Assembly: GCF_000247645.1 (NCBI RefSeq)
Contig: NZ_AHWA01000004.1
Coordinates: 930,001 to 994,000 of the forward strand
DNA from: Salinibacterium sp. PAMC 21357
GTDB lineage: Bacteria; Actinomycetota; Actinomycetes; Actinomycetales; Microbacteriaceae
DNA: 64,000 bases
Direction: 5' to 3'
Part shown: positions 17,891-25,445 of the stretch, one piece after another
Layout of the letters: the number at the start of each line of letters is the position of its first letter
Position numbering within the stretch: position 1 is the stretch's first letter
The notes under the pieces: generated by a model
Databases searched by the model: none
What the model was told of the DNA's origin: nothing
The model's input: only the letters and a program-made list of their open reading frames with translations
Program-made: the position numbers and the translations under genes

Positions 17891-18336
17891 CCGAATCGCT
17901 CGAGACAATGCATCCGGATCCCACCACCAGCCTTGGCCTGGCGCTCTGGCAAGTGACGAACCAGTGGCAGCGCCAGGTACGCGCCACCCTAAAGCCTTAC
18001 GACTTGACCCAGGTGCAATTCGCGCTGTTGGCATCCCTTACGTGGCTTGGAAACGCCGCCCCCGTCACCCAGCATGCTCTTGCCGAGCAGGCCGGCACAG
18101 ATCCCATGATGACGTCCCAGGTCCTTCGCAATCTGGAGTCAAAGGGTTACGTCACCCGATCCCCGCACCCCTCCGACGGCCGCGCGATGGTAGTCGCGGT
18201 TACCAAGGAAGGCGCGGCGCTCGCCAACCGTGCAACCCCCGCAGTCGAAGCCGCCGACAACGACTACTTCGGTGCGCTCGATCCCCAGCTTCGCTCATCA
18301 TTCTTGAGAAGCCTGCACGAGCTGGCGGACCGGTAG
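17887..18336 (+). CDS. MarR-family transcriptional regulator
   Basis: 149-residue winged-helix regulator. Helices LTQVQFALLASL and TQHALAEQAGTDPMMTSQVLRNLESKGYV form the recognition region, and the wing holds RSPHPSDGRAMVVAVT, matching the family pattern RxxxxxDxRxxxVxLT. As last gene of the SRPBCC-EVE-MarR unit, it probably represses its own operon through the palindrome at 17041-17058. The ligand may be hydrophobic, given the SRPBCC partner (inference). Confidence 0.85.
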   Translation: MTESLETMHPDPTTSLGLALWQVTNQWQRQVRATLKPYDLTQVQFALLASLTWLGNAAPVTQHALAEQAGTDPMMTSQVLRNLESKGYVTRSPHPSDGRAMVVAVTKEGAALANRATPAVEAADNDYFGALDPQLRSSFLRSLHELADR

Positions 18337-18420
18337 GGGTGAGCCCTGCAATTCGCAGTGATGGCGTCACCGCGGTGCGCTACTTTCGACAGGTTAGCGT
18401 GATCGAGCACAGTTCCGCGC

Positions 18421-18455
18421 CCTAGGTTTTTATCGCTGGGTAGGCGAAACCTAGG
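18421..18455. terminator. Hairpin between convergent genes
   Basis: CCTAGGTTT (18421-18429) pairs perfectly with AAACCTAGG (18447-18455) around a 17-nt loop. It overlaps the stop codon of the DUF1905 gene and lies between the convergent marR and DUF1905 genes. No T-run; a weak bidirectional terminator or mRNA 3'-end structure. Confidence 0.35.
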
Positions 18456-18732
18456 TCGACCGTTCTGTGAGGTGCACATTAACAACGTCACCTATCTGCT
18501 TGCCGACCAGTTTTCTCAGCGCGGCATTCAACGAGAGGAAGTGACCGTTCTCACCTGAGGGCATCAGGGTCGCGCTGAACGAATGGCCGTCCATCGTGCC
18601 GGAGACTTTCACCGGATTGCCTGTGCCGAGAAGCGCCTTCGAGTCAGGCATGAACACGACCGTCCATGACGCGGGCATAGCCGGATGGACAAGTGGGCCT
18701 GCGAAATGGAGATCGAGCGCGCGGTTTGTCAT
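18451..18732 (-). CDS. DUF1905 domain protein
   Basis: 93 residues covering one DUF1905 domain: DLHFAGPLVHPAMPASWTVVFMP, GTGNPVKVSGTMDGHSFSATLMPSGENGHFLSLNAALRKLVGKQIGDVVNVHL. The domain is a small beta-barrel of unknown activity that often sits beside YdeI-like proteins. It is the second gene after an alpha/beta hydrolase, with an ATGA overlap at 18729-18732. Confidence 0.8.
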   Translation of the reverse strand: MTNRALDLHFAGPLVHPAMPASWTVVFMPDSKALLGTGNPVKVSGTMDGHSFSATLMPSGENGHFLSLNAALRKLVGKQIGDVVNVHLTERST

Positions 18733-19523
18733 GACCAGATCCTGCCCACGAAGTTTGCAAGTTCAGAGGCCATAGAGGCAGGCTCCCATTCATGTTGGGC
18801 CCCCGGCACTCTCTTCCATTCGGCGCCGGGGATAGCAGCGACGATCGACTCGGCTGCCGGAACCATTACCTCGTCGTAGCTCTGCTCGCCCACGAGTGCG
18901 ATTACCGGTACACGGATCGGAGTAAACAGTTCGGCGAGGGAAGCCGATTCCGCCCAGGCCAGCGAGTCCGCATCGGCTTGGAGACTGCCCGCTTGGTCGA
19001 TCATTGCCGGGATACTCTTCACGATTTCTAAGATTTCTGGTGGCATGTCTGCCATATAGAGATTCAGTGCACCCTCAAGGTCGTTGTCCCCGATGAGTCC
19101 CCGCAAAGAGTCAGCAAGCTCACGAGAGCCGCCGTTTGGCGGAGCCAGCGGCGTCTCCCACAGCGCCAGCCCAGCAACGGGCAGACCGCTCGCGGCAGCG
19201 TAGAGCGCGAGTGAGCCGCCGGAAGAGTGCCCGCACAGCACGACGCCATCTCCGGCTGAATCGACAGCCTCGATCAAGGCCGCGAGGGCGAGCATCTCCC
19301 GCTCGAGGCCGAGGGGGCCAGCCACCATGCTCTCGCCTCGGCCAAGCCGATCGTAGACGACTGCTTTCACGCCATAGTGGCCGAGCAATTCTGCCGTCTC
19401 CGTCGTCGTGAAATCAATCTCGCGCCACGGCCCTGCTCCGGCCACGAAGATGACGATCGGACCGTCGCCGTAACGGTCGAACGCTACCCGGTCGCCCGCG
19501 GCTGTTTCAACGAATTCCGTCAC
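18729..19523 (-). CDS. Alpha/beta hydrolase
   Basis: 264 residues. The oxyanion-hole region is VIFVAGAGPWREID, the nucleophile elbow LCGHSSGGSLAL, a likely acid lies in PVIALVGEQSYDEV, and the catalytic His in PGAQHEWEPASMA near the C terminus. It is transcribed away from a TetR regulator through a shared region with a large inverted repeat, so TetR control is likely. The substrate is unknown. Confidence 0.8.
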   Translation of the reverse strand: MTEFVETAAGDRVAFDRYGDGPIVIFVAGAGPWREIDFTTTETAELLGHYGVKAVVYDRLGRGESMVAGPLGLEREMLALAALIEAVDSAGDGVVLCGHSSGGSLALYAAASGLPVAGLALWETPLAPPNGGSRELADSLRGLIGDNDLEGALNLYMADMPPEILEIVKSIPAMIDQAGSLQADADSLAWAESASLAELFTPIRVPVIALVGEQSYDEVMVPAAESIVAAIPGAEWKRVPGAQHEWEPASMASELANFVGRIWS

Positions 19524-19548
19524 GATGACTCCTCAGCAAACTCATTAG

Positions 19549-19591
19549 ACTGGACTGACTAGTTCTTGATTTATAAACTAGACTGTCCAGT
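19549..19591. promoter_or_regulatory. Probable TetR operator between divergent genes
   Basis: Inverted repeat with outer arms ACTGGAC (19549-19555) and GTCCAGT (19585-19591) and inner arms CTAGTT and AACTAG. It lies in the 100-bp space between the hydrolase/DUF1905 operon and the tetR gene, where it could control both directions. Confidence 0.55.
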
Positions 19592-19623
19592 ACCAGCCGT
19601 CAAGAGCAGGAAAGGCGAATTCA

Positions 19624-20247
19624 ATGAAGGACGAGCCACTTCCCCGATCACAGCAGAAACGCAACGCAATCGTGCGTGCTGCTGAAGAGCTCTTCTTGCG
19701 GGATGGCTATCTCGGCACCAGCATGGATGAGCTGGCACAGCTTTCCGGTGTGTCAAAGCAAACAGTGTACAAACACTTCGGCAGCAAGGAAGCGTTGTTT
19801 GTCGAGCTGGTCACGTCAATGACGGCCGGCGCCGGCGGCGGGATCGAAGGCCCGGAGAATCTACCTACGGTCGCGAGCGAGGTCTGGCCGTATCTTGAGC
19901 GTCATGCAATCGACGAGCTCACGATCGTCTTGACCCCTCGGCTTCTGCGGCTTCGTCGACTGGTGATAGGCGAGGTGGGTCGTTTTCCGGCTCTAGCCAC
20001 TGCACTTTACGAGAACGGGCCGCTCCGCGAGATTCACTCGCTATCGGAGACCTTTTCGACACTGGCTGAGCGGAAGCTGCTCGTGATTTCGGATCCACTC
20101 CAGTCGGCGGCGACCTTCAATTGGCTCGTCATGGGCGCTCCGGTCAACGAGGCCATGTTGTTGGGTGATGACGCAGTCGCGGATCCTGAGAGACTCCACC
20201 GTCATGCCAAGGAAGCAGTCCGCGTTTTCCTGGCCTCCCACCGCTAA
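19624..20247 (+). CDS. TetR-family transcriptional regulator
   Basis: 207 residues. The N-terminal TetR helix-turn-helix is IVRAAEELFLRDGYLGTSMDELAQLSGVSKQTVYKHFGSKEALF (about 16-58), with an AefR-like C-terminal ligand domain (VIGEVGRFPALATALYENGP, LSETFSTLAERKLL, AATFNWLVMGAPVNEAMLLG). It is divergent from the hydrolase/DUF1905 pair, its likely target. Ribosome binding site GGAAAGG lies before the ATG. Confidence 0.85.
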   Translation: MKDEPLPRSQQKRNAIVRAAEELFLRDGYLGTSMDELAQLSGVSKQTVYKHFGSKEALFVELVTSMTAGAGGGIEGPENLPTVASEVWPYLERHAIDELTIVLTPRLLRLRRLVIGEVGRFPALATALYENGPLREIHSLSETFSTLAERKLLVISDPLQSAATFNWLVMGAPVNEAMLLGDDAVADPERLHRHAKEAVRVFLASHR

Positions 20248-20353
20248 AGGCTCGACGAGCGCAGGCCCATCTATCAGTCGCTCCGTGCGGCTCCCTTCCT
20301 GAGTTAGGAGCGAGGCGGCGCTTCACCTTCACGCAGCATGTGTATATGTACCC

Positions 20354-20382
20354 TTGTTGTTACGTACCGAGCAGGGTACGCT
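20354..20382 (+). promoter_or_regulatory. Promoter of the arsR-SRPBCC pair (leaderless)
   Basis: TTGTTG (20354-20359), a 17-bp spacer and TACGCT (20377-20382) lie so close to the ATG (20389) that the transcript starts at the start codon. GTACCC (20348-20353) and GGGTAC (20373-20378) form an inverted repeat across the promoter, a candidate ArsR site. Confidence 0.5.
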
Positions 20383-20388
20383 CAACTT

Positions 20389-20742
20389 ATGGATCTCACG
20401 CTTCACGCTCTCGCCGACGAGAACCGGCGACGAATCGTCGAGAGATTACGCGAAGGCCCCGCAACGGTGAATGAACTCGCCGAACTGTTGCCTATTGCCA
20501 GACCCGGGGTTTCTCGACACCTGCGAGTGTTGCGCTCGGCAGGACTCGTGACCGTTGTCGCAGACGCACAGTTTCGCATCTACCATCTGGACCCAGGGCC
20601 GCTAGAGCTTCTGGATGCCTGGCTCCACGACTATCGAGCACAGTGGACGCAGCGACTGGATGCACTGCAAACCGAAATTGCGAGAGGGAATCGCGCTCGG
20701 CCTCCCGCGCAACGAGCAGAAACCAAGAAGGAGGCATCATGA
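20389..20742 (+). CDS. ArsR-family transcriptional regulator
   Basis: 117-residue winged-helix protein: LHALADENRRRIVERLREGPATVNELAELLPIARPGVSRHLRVLRSAGLVTVV, followed by FRIYHLDPGPLELLDAWL. It lacks the CxC metal motif of arsenic or zinc sensors and belongs to the ArsR group paired with AHSA1-type SRPBCC proteins. The internal ATG at 20389 was chosen because it fits the promoter and the family N terminus. It overlaps the next gene by 4 nt (20739-20742). Confidence 0.85.
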   Translation: MDLTLHALADENRRRIVERLREGPATVNELAELLPIARPGVSRHLRVLRSAGLVTVVADAQFRIYHLDPGPLELLDAWLHDYRAQWTQRLDALQTEIARGNRARPPAQRAETKKEAS

Positions 20743-21224
20743 TCCACATTCCCGTGCAAGGCCAGACACGAATTGTCGAGGGCACGGGCGTCGTCGAAGT
20801 GAGCACAGTCTTTGCGACGTCGGCGGACGACCTGTGGGAAGCGATCACGGAACCCAACCGTCTAGCACGCTGGTTCGGTGAAGTCTCGCCTCGCCGCGGC
20901 ACTGAGGACACGTACGAGGCTTCCTTGGTTACCGGATGGGCTGGCACCATCAACGTTACCCAGTGCGAACGCCCTCAACTTATCGAGCTAACGCTTCACG
21001 ACGATGAACCATCGATGACAACGGTCAGAGCCACGCTTGAGCCTGAAGGGGAAGGCACCCGGTTGACCATCGAGGAAAAAGGGTTGCCCATGGAGAATCT
21101 GACTCCCTACGTCGCCGGATGGCACGCACAAATCGACCAGCTCCACGCGATGCTCGCGGGCGATCCAACTGTCGAGTGGCGTCCGCGCTGGGAAGAACTC
21201 TGTGCCGAGTCGCAGCAATCGTGA
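20739..21224 (+). CDS. SRPBCC/AHSA1 domain protein
   Basis: 161-residue activator-of-Hsp90-like (AHSA1) START-fold protein: VEVSTVFATSADDLWEAITEPNRLARWFGEV, SLVTGWAGTINVTQCERPQLIELTL, then RLTIEEKGLP and a C-terminal helix WHAQIDQLHAMLAG. A strong AAGGAGG (20728-20734) precedes the ATG inside the arsR gene. ArsR plus AHSA1 pairs are common in actinobacteria; the ligand is unknown. Confidence 0.85.
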   Translation: MIHIPVQGQTRIVEGTGVVEVSTVFATSADDLWEAITEPNRLARWFGEVSPRRGTEDTYEASLVTGWAGTINVTQCERPQLIELTLHDDEPSMTTVRATLEPEGEGTRLTIEEKGLPMENLTPYVAGWHAQIDQLHAMLAGDPTVEWRPRWEELCAESQQS

Positions 21225-21263
21225 ATTGAAAGCTTTGGGATCGCGAACGCAACTCTGGAGCCG

Positions 21264-21472
21264 GTGAGACATGACTTATCCCGCAAACAGTATCGAGCAG
21301 TCGGTGCAGGGACGAAGAAGGCCGTCTCGCGTGGGGCGAGCGACTCTACCCGGATTCCTTGATCATCGCCGCCGATGACAATCTCTTCCGAAAGCTATCA
21401 CGCGACCCGCGCCTCGACACTATCTCGGTCATCGGCGACCGAGACCTCCTTCCTCCGAGTTCTGGGGACTAG
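21264..21472 (+). pseudogene. Possible small gene broken by a frameshift
   Basis: Weak candidate. One frame reads RHDLSRKQYRAVGAGTKKAV and a second resumes at ERLYPDSLIIAADDNLFRKL and continues to VIGDRDLLPP before a TAG at 21470-21472. Both parts have protein-like composition and join if one G is restored in the GGGG run near 21333-21336. The GTG start is arbitrary and the ribosome binding site is poor. No family recognised. It may be the remnant of a larger gene. Confidence 0.25.
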
Positions 21473-21482
21473 CCCCAAAACG

Positions 21483-21911
21483 CTAGCCCGCGAGCAGCTT
21501 CTCCATGTCGTCGAAGAACGCGTTGTAGCCGGCCGTGACCGCAGCCTTACCCTCCTCGTCGAAGCCCTGGCCCGACTGGACCATCGTCATCTCGGTGCCA
21601 CCGTTGACCGCCACAATGTCTACCGTGACGGGGTCACCAGCGGGCTCGGAAGGCTCATCGGTGAGAGTGAGAGCGAGTCTCGTGGGGCGGTCTACTTCGG
21701 TGTACTCACCCGCCCAGTACTTGAGGTTGCCGTCGGGAAGGTGCATGGTCGCCGTCCATGTGCCACCGACACGGACATCCATTTCAACGTCCACGACACT
21801 GAGCGCGGCCGTGCCGAACCATATTGCGAAGGATGCAGGTGTCGTCCAAGCGTCAAAGACCTGCTCTGGCGTCGCGGCGAAGGTGCGGGTGATGCTGACG
21901 GGATTGCTCAT
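21483..21911 (-). CDS. SRPBCC/AHSA1 domain protein
   Basis: 142-residue START-fold protein with the AHSA1 pattern: ITRTFAATPEQVFDAWTTPASFAIWFG, DVRVGGTWTATM, YWAGEYTEVDRPTRLALT, then NGGTEMTMVQSGQGFDEEG and a final helix. The start at 21911 has AGGAGAAGGAG upstream; the longer open frame has no such support. It is divergent from a YCII-domain gene 90 bp away, a common partner for this protein type. Confidence 0.85.
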   Translation of the reverse strand: MSNPVSITRTFAATPEQVFDAWTTPASFAIWFGTAALSVVDVEMDVRVGGTWTATMHLPDGNLKYWAGEYTEVDRPTRLALTLTDEPSEPAGDPVTVDIVAVNGGTEMTMVQSGQGFDEEGKAAVTAGYNAFFDDMEKLLAG

Positions 21912-22001
21912 GAGGATTCTCCTTCTCCTGAATGGCGATTTCACCTCATTACAGGGTCGAAATCTATTGTCGATGGACTCCGGATGTTGCACAATAGCGA
22001 G

Positions 22002-22331
22002 ATGCAATACCTACTGTCAGTTATCCACGACTCAACCAGCTTGGCCACCGCAGCCGAAATGGCCGCAATCGACGTTTTCAATGACCGACTTCACGCAGAG
22101 GGTCAGTGGATATTCGCCGGCGGTCTGGAGTTCCCCACAGCCACCACCGCCGCCGTCATCGACAACCGCGGCGAGACGGCGGTGCTGAGCGAAGGCCCGC
22201 TGCACTCATCGAAAGAATTCGTTGCTGGCTTCTGGATTGTCACGGCTCTTGATCTCGACGCAGCGCACGCCCTCGCCGCCGAGGGTTCACAGGCTTGTAA
22301 TCGAAAGATCGAGGTTCGCCCGTTCCTTTGA
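22002..22331 (+). CDS. YCII-domain protein
   Basis: 109-residue YCII/DGPF-type protein: MQYLLSVIHDSTSL, MAAIDVFNDRLHAEGQWIFAGGLEFPT, VLSEGPLHSSKEFVAGFWIVTALDLDAAHALA and KIEVRPF. The strand order fits the dimeric alpha-beta barrel fold. YCII proteins are often encoded next to ECF sigma factors or AHSA1 proteins. The activity is unknown, and the usual His-Asp pair of YciI is not obvious here. Confidence 0.8.
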   Translation: MQYLLSVIHDSTSLATAAEMAAIDVFNDRLHAEGQWIFAGGLEFPTATTAAVIDNRGETAVLSEGPLHSSKEFVAGFWIVTALDLDAAHALAAEGSQACNRKIEVRPFL

Positions 22332-22423
22332 GCGGAAATTGCTTCGTGAAGCAGCGGTTCGCGATGCCACCTGACCGTCGCCCCACGATTGATTGACTGA
22401 ATCGGTGAACTTATGGTTGACGC

Positions 22424-22606
22424 ATGACTGCCAGCCCTCAACGTCCCTGGAACTTCGGATTTACGCTCCTGCTGATGGCATCTTCTATCGGCCTTGTCTC
22501 GACCCTCTTTGACCTTCAACTCTGGGCGAAAGCCGCCGTTGTCTTTGCCATTATCGCTTGCGTATTCTTCGGCTTGAGGTTGCTGTTCAGAAGAAAGGGC
22601 GACTGA
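22424..22606 (+). CDS. Small two-helix membrane protein
   Basis: 60 residues with two predicted transmembrane helices (FGFTLLLMASSIGLVSTLF and AAVVFAIIACVFFGLRLLF) and a basic C terminus RRKGD. No family recognised; the short length makes the call tentative. Confidence 0.5.
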   Translation: MTASPQRPWNFGFTLLLMASSIGLVSTLFDLQLWAKAAVVFAIIACVFFGLRLLFRRKGD

Positions 22607-22675
22607 GGGGGCGTCGCTTTGTGCAGCCAAAGTGTTGCATCCGCGCGCCTTCATCCGCCGTGCGAGACTGTGGCC

Positions 22676-23430
22676 ATGCGAACTCACGCCGTGCTCCTGA
22701 TCGCTCTTTCTCTTCTGCTCAGCGGGTGCAGCTTGCTCGGTTTCGAGCCCTCCCCGACGACCACATACACCGACGAGACAGGCGCCGAAGTCACCGTGGA
22801 CTGGGTCAACTACCCTGCGTACGAAGGAATCGACGGAGAAAAACTGATCGGGTTTCCGGATCAGGCCGAACTGGAGCCCGCCGCACGTGAACTGGTCGAG
22901 CAGCTGCGAGTGGCGATCGTCGACTCTTCCGGGCTCGCCATGACTTCCAGCGAACCCGAATCGGACTGGTTCGGCGACAAGAACTGGTATCCGCAGTCAG
23001 GCAATGGCTACGGCGGAGAGTCAATGCTCACTACCGTCAACTGCGCGACTTCACCTCAGACAGCGCCCCTGAGCCGAGCGAGTGGCAGCGGGTTCTCGAC
23101 GCTGCCAGCCAAGTCACGCAGGATGCGGGCCTCGGGAAGTTCATCCTCGACGATGTACCCGAATGGTGCGCCGACACCGGTGACGAGTGCTGGCGGTGGA
23201 CCGGAACTGCGACCGACGGCGTTCAATGGGTTTTCATCAAAATCGACGATGGCGCATTAGATCCGACGGGCGATTCCGCGAAGGACTCTAAGGAATTCGA
23301 TTGGCCTGTGGCCAGCATCAGCTTCAGCTACGGAGCCACGGTTGTGCGCACCGGGCAGAGGGATGAGTACGCTGACGCGCTCAACCCGTTCCTCGGCCTG
23401 GAACAACCCCCAGCTACGTCTTCCGACTAA
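22676..23430 (+). pseudogene. Hypothetical lipoprotein, apparently frameshifted
   Basis: Signal peptide with lipobox LSGC (Cys at about 18), then a mature domain running in one frame to GNGYGGESMLTT (about 23035). It continues in another frame from LRDFTSDSAPEPSEWQRVLD through VPEWCADTGDECWRWTG and WVFIKIDDGALD to EYADALNPFLGLEQ, stop at 23428-23430. The second half was established by reading 23041-23430 directly. Restoring one base near 23035-23045 gives about 251 residues. The Cys residues in the second half suggest a disulfide. No family recognised; the break is either a pseudogene lesion or a sequencing error. Confidence 0.6.
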
Positions 23431-23783
23431 CGAGCAAGTTTGGCGGTGGCGAGATCAGGGTTAGGTCCCGCTATTTTGCCGTCATTTCACCGGCCGCGTC
23501 GCGAACAATCCGGAATTGGACTTGCGCGTGGTCTTGCCCCGAGGCGAGCTACCCGCCTCTGAATGACGATGCCTGAGCGCACTAGTTCACTAAGCGTCAC
23601 TCACTTCTTCTCACGCTGTGCGTCACGAGACGTCGCACTAATGCCATAGAAGTATCAGCGAGAGCGCATAACTGATACTTCTATGGCATTAGCGGGGGCA
23701 CGTTCCGCAGAAAAGCTAGCTGCGCTACGCTCGCGTGAGAAGCCAATCGTGAACTTAATTCAAGCAATCGGGCAATACCTAGT
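23431..23783. other. 353-bp intergenic region upstream of the ECF sigma gene
   Basis: No open reading frame with coding character is seen. The region holds a long perfect inverted repeat (23638-23692) and several GCGTCAC/CGTCACG words (about 23590-23635). It should also contain the sigma-factor promoter, which I could not place. Confidence 0.6.
23638..23692. repeat. Perfect 21-bp inverted repeat with 13-bp spacer
   Basis: Arms at 23638-23658 and 23672-23692 are exact reverse complements and read CTAATGCCATAGAAGTATCA plus a final G. The stem is AT-rich for this genome and has no T-run, so it is not a typical terminator. Alternatives are a large operator, a structured RNA leader, or the inner part of a small mobile element. 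It lies about 90 bp upstream of the ECF sigma gene. Confidence 0.8.
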
Positions 23784-24365
23784 GTGACTAGCGATAACGA
23801 GATCATCCGGAGGTCGTGGGATAACCCTGCGGTCTTTGCCGAGATGTACGACCGCCATGCGACATCCGTCTATCGGTATGCGGCACGGCGAGCGGGCGTC
23901 GACACTGCGGATGACATCATGGCCGAGACTTTCTTGGTCGCTTTTGAGCGGCGCAACCGCTTTGATAGCGCCTTCGAGAGTGCTCTGCCGTGGCTGCTCG
24001 GGATCGCAACAGTGCTGATCCGCAAACAGCGGGGGTCGGAAGCGCGGTTCTTGCGCGCGGTCGTCGCCTCGGGGCCTCCAGCGATGGTCGTCGAGAATCA
24101 CGATGATCGCCTCGACGCCGACCTCTCGATTCGGGCTCTGGCAGGGGCGATTCGCAAACTGCCTGCTCGCGACCGGGATGCACTGTTGCTGTATGCGTGG
24201 GGCGACCTCGACTATGAGGGCGTCGCACTCGCCTTGAACATTCCCGTCGGGACTGTTCGGTCACGTCTCAATCGCGCGCGGCGAGTGCTGCGCCTATCCG
24301 CTGGCATCGCGCCAGCGAAGGAGGTGGATCGTGGACGAACTTCAACTGCTCCGATCGTTCGGTAA
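23784..24365 (+). CDS. ECF-type RNA polymerase sigma factor
   Basis: 193-residue sigma-70 family protein with only regions 2 and 4. Region 2: FAEMYDRHATSVYRYAARRAGVDTADDIMAETFLVAFERR, with helix FESALPWLLGIATVLIRKQRG. Region 4: RALAGAIRKLPARDRDALLLYAWGDLDYEGVALALNIPVGTVRSRLNRARRVL. It starts at a GTG. Its last 35 bp overlap the start of the downstream CU044_5270-type gene, a standard arrangement in actinobacteria where the partner probably controls the sigma factor. Confidence 0.9.
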   Translation: MTSDNEIIRRSWDNPAVFAEMYDRHATSVYRYAARRAGVDTADDIMAETFLVAFERRNRFDSAFESALPWLLGIATVLIRKQRGSEARFLRAVVASGPPAMVVENHDDRLDADLSIRALAGAIRKLPARDRDALLLYAWGDLDYEGVALALNIPVGTVRSRLNRARRVLRLSAGIAPAKEVDRGRTSTAPIVR

Positions 24366-25431
24366 AAATGTCGCCGATCCGTCGGTAGACGCTCTCAGCC
24401 GAGGCCGCAGAGGTCTCGTGGAACACATTGGACTACAGCCAGCAATCGCTAAGCCCAACTCGAAGAAGCGCTTTGCGTTCTTCGGCGGCACCACCGCCCT
24501 CGCCGCTGGCGCACTCGTGGCGACTCTTGTGTTCACCGACGTGCTCGGCTTGGCCGGCTGGCGAGGTGGCGCGGATGCTGCTGCCGCATCCGCCCTCAGC
24601 GATGCTGCGGCTGCTGCCATTGAGAATTCCGACCCAGTCGTGGGCCCCGGCCAGTATCTGAAGATCGATACCGAGGCCGTCTTTACGGGAGGTGTACAAA
24701 CAGCGGAGTGGGAGCACTTTGCCTACCTCGGAACCCAAGACTCGCAGATGTACATTCCTGCCGACGACGCAGACGATTGGGTTCTCGTAACCGAACCGCG
24801 AGCAGCGATCAAGGTCTTCGGCGAGGGTTTCGAAGAGGAGGCACAGGAGTCTGCCCGGGCAGGCTTTGAGGAAGAGCAAATCAGTCGGGCGCCGTATGGC
24901 AGTTTCGATAATTCGAAACCTCGAGACTGGAGGCTAGATGATCTGCCGCGCGACCCTCAGCAGCTGCTCAATTACATTTACCGGGTTACTGCCGGTCATG
25001 GCGTGAGTGCGGACGGGCAAGCGTTCGACTTTATCTCTACAACGCTGCGTACTGGAGTGGTTCCCGCCGAGCTTCGTGCGGCGCTCTATCTGGCCGCAGC
25101 CGGAATCCCGGGCGTCGAGATTACCGACGAGGCGGCGACCTTGAACGGCCGCACCGGAGTCGCCTTCGGGCGCGAAGAAAAAGACGGCTTTCTTCATGAA
25201 ATTATCATCGACCCGGAAACGGGGCTCCTCATCGGCGAGCGCACTGTCCAGCTTTTCGATAGCAAAATGGACCTGGTTTTTGCCGGAGAAGTTGTCGGGT
25301 GGACAGCTGTCACCACAACCGTTGTCGATGCGGCGCCAGCAGGCGGATCACTGTGCGGAAACGGCGGCGAGCCAGTGAACGGCTTCGGCAGCGGTCAGTG
25401 CAGTGACCCCAACAGGCCGCGCACTGACTGA
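24331..25431 (+). CDS. CU044_5270-family membrane protein (sigma partner)
   Basis: 366 residues: a cytoplasmic N terminus (1-46), one transmembrane helix (FAFFGGTTALAAGALVATLVF, about 47-67), and a long extracytoplasmic domain with GPGQYLKIDTEAVFTGG, LPRDPQQLLNYIYRVTAGHGVSADGQAFDFISTTLR, AALYLAAAGIPGVEI and GRTGVAFGREE...IIDPETGLLIGERTV. This is the CU044_5270 pattern, usually encoded directly after an ECF sigma gene and thought to act like an anti-sigma or sensor. The GTG start is supported by AAGGAGGTG at 24319-24327 within the sigma gene. Confidence 0.85.
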   Translation: MDELQLLRSFGKNVADPSVDALSRGRRGLVEHIGLQPAIAKPNSKKRFAFFGGTTALAAGALVATLVFTDVLGLAGWRGGADAAAASALSDAAAAAIENSDPVVGPGQYLKIDTEAVFTGGVQTAEWEHFAYLGTQDSQMYIPADDADDWVLVTEPRAAIKVFGEGFEEEAQESARAGFEEEQISRAPYGSFDNSKPRDWRLDDLPRDPQQLLNYIYRVTAGHGVSADGQAFDFISTTLRTGVVPAELRAALYLAAAGIPGVEITDEAATLNGRTGVAFGREEKDGFLHEIIIDPETGLLIGERTVQLFDSKMDLVFAGEVVGWTAVTTTVVDAAPAGGSLCGNGGEPVNGFGSGQCSDPNRPRTD

Positions 25432-25445
25432 CTCTTCCCCGAACC

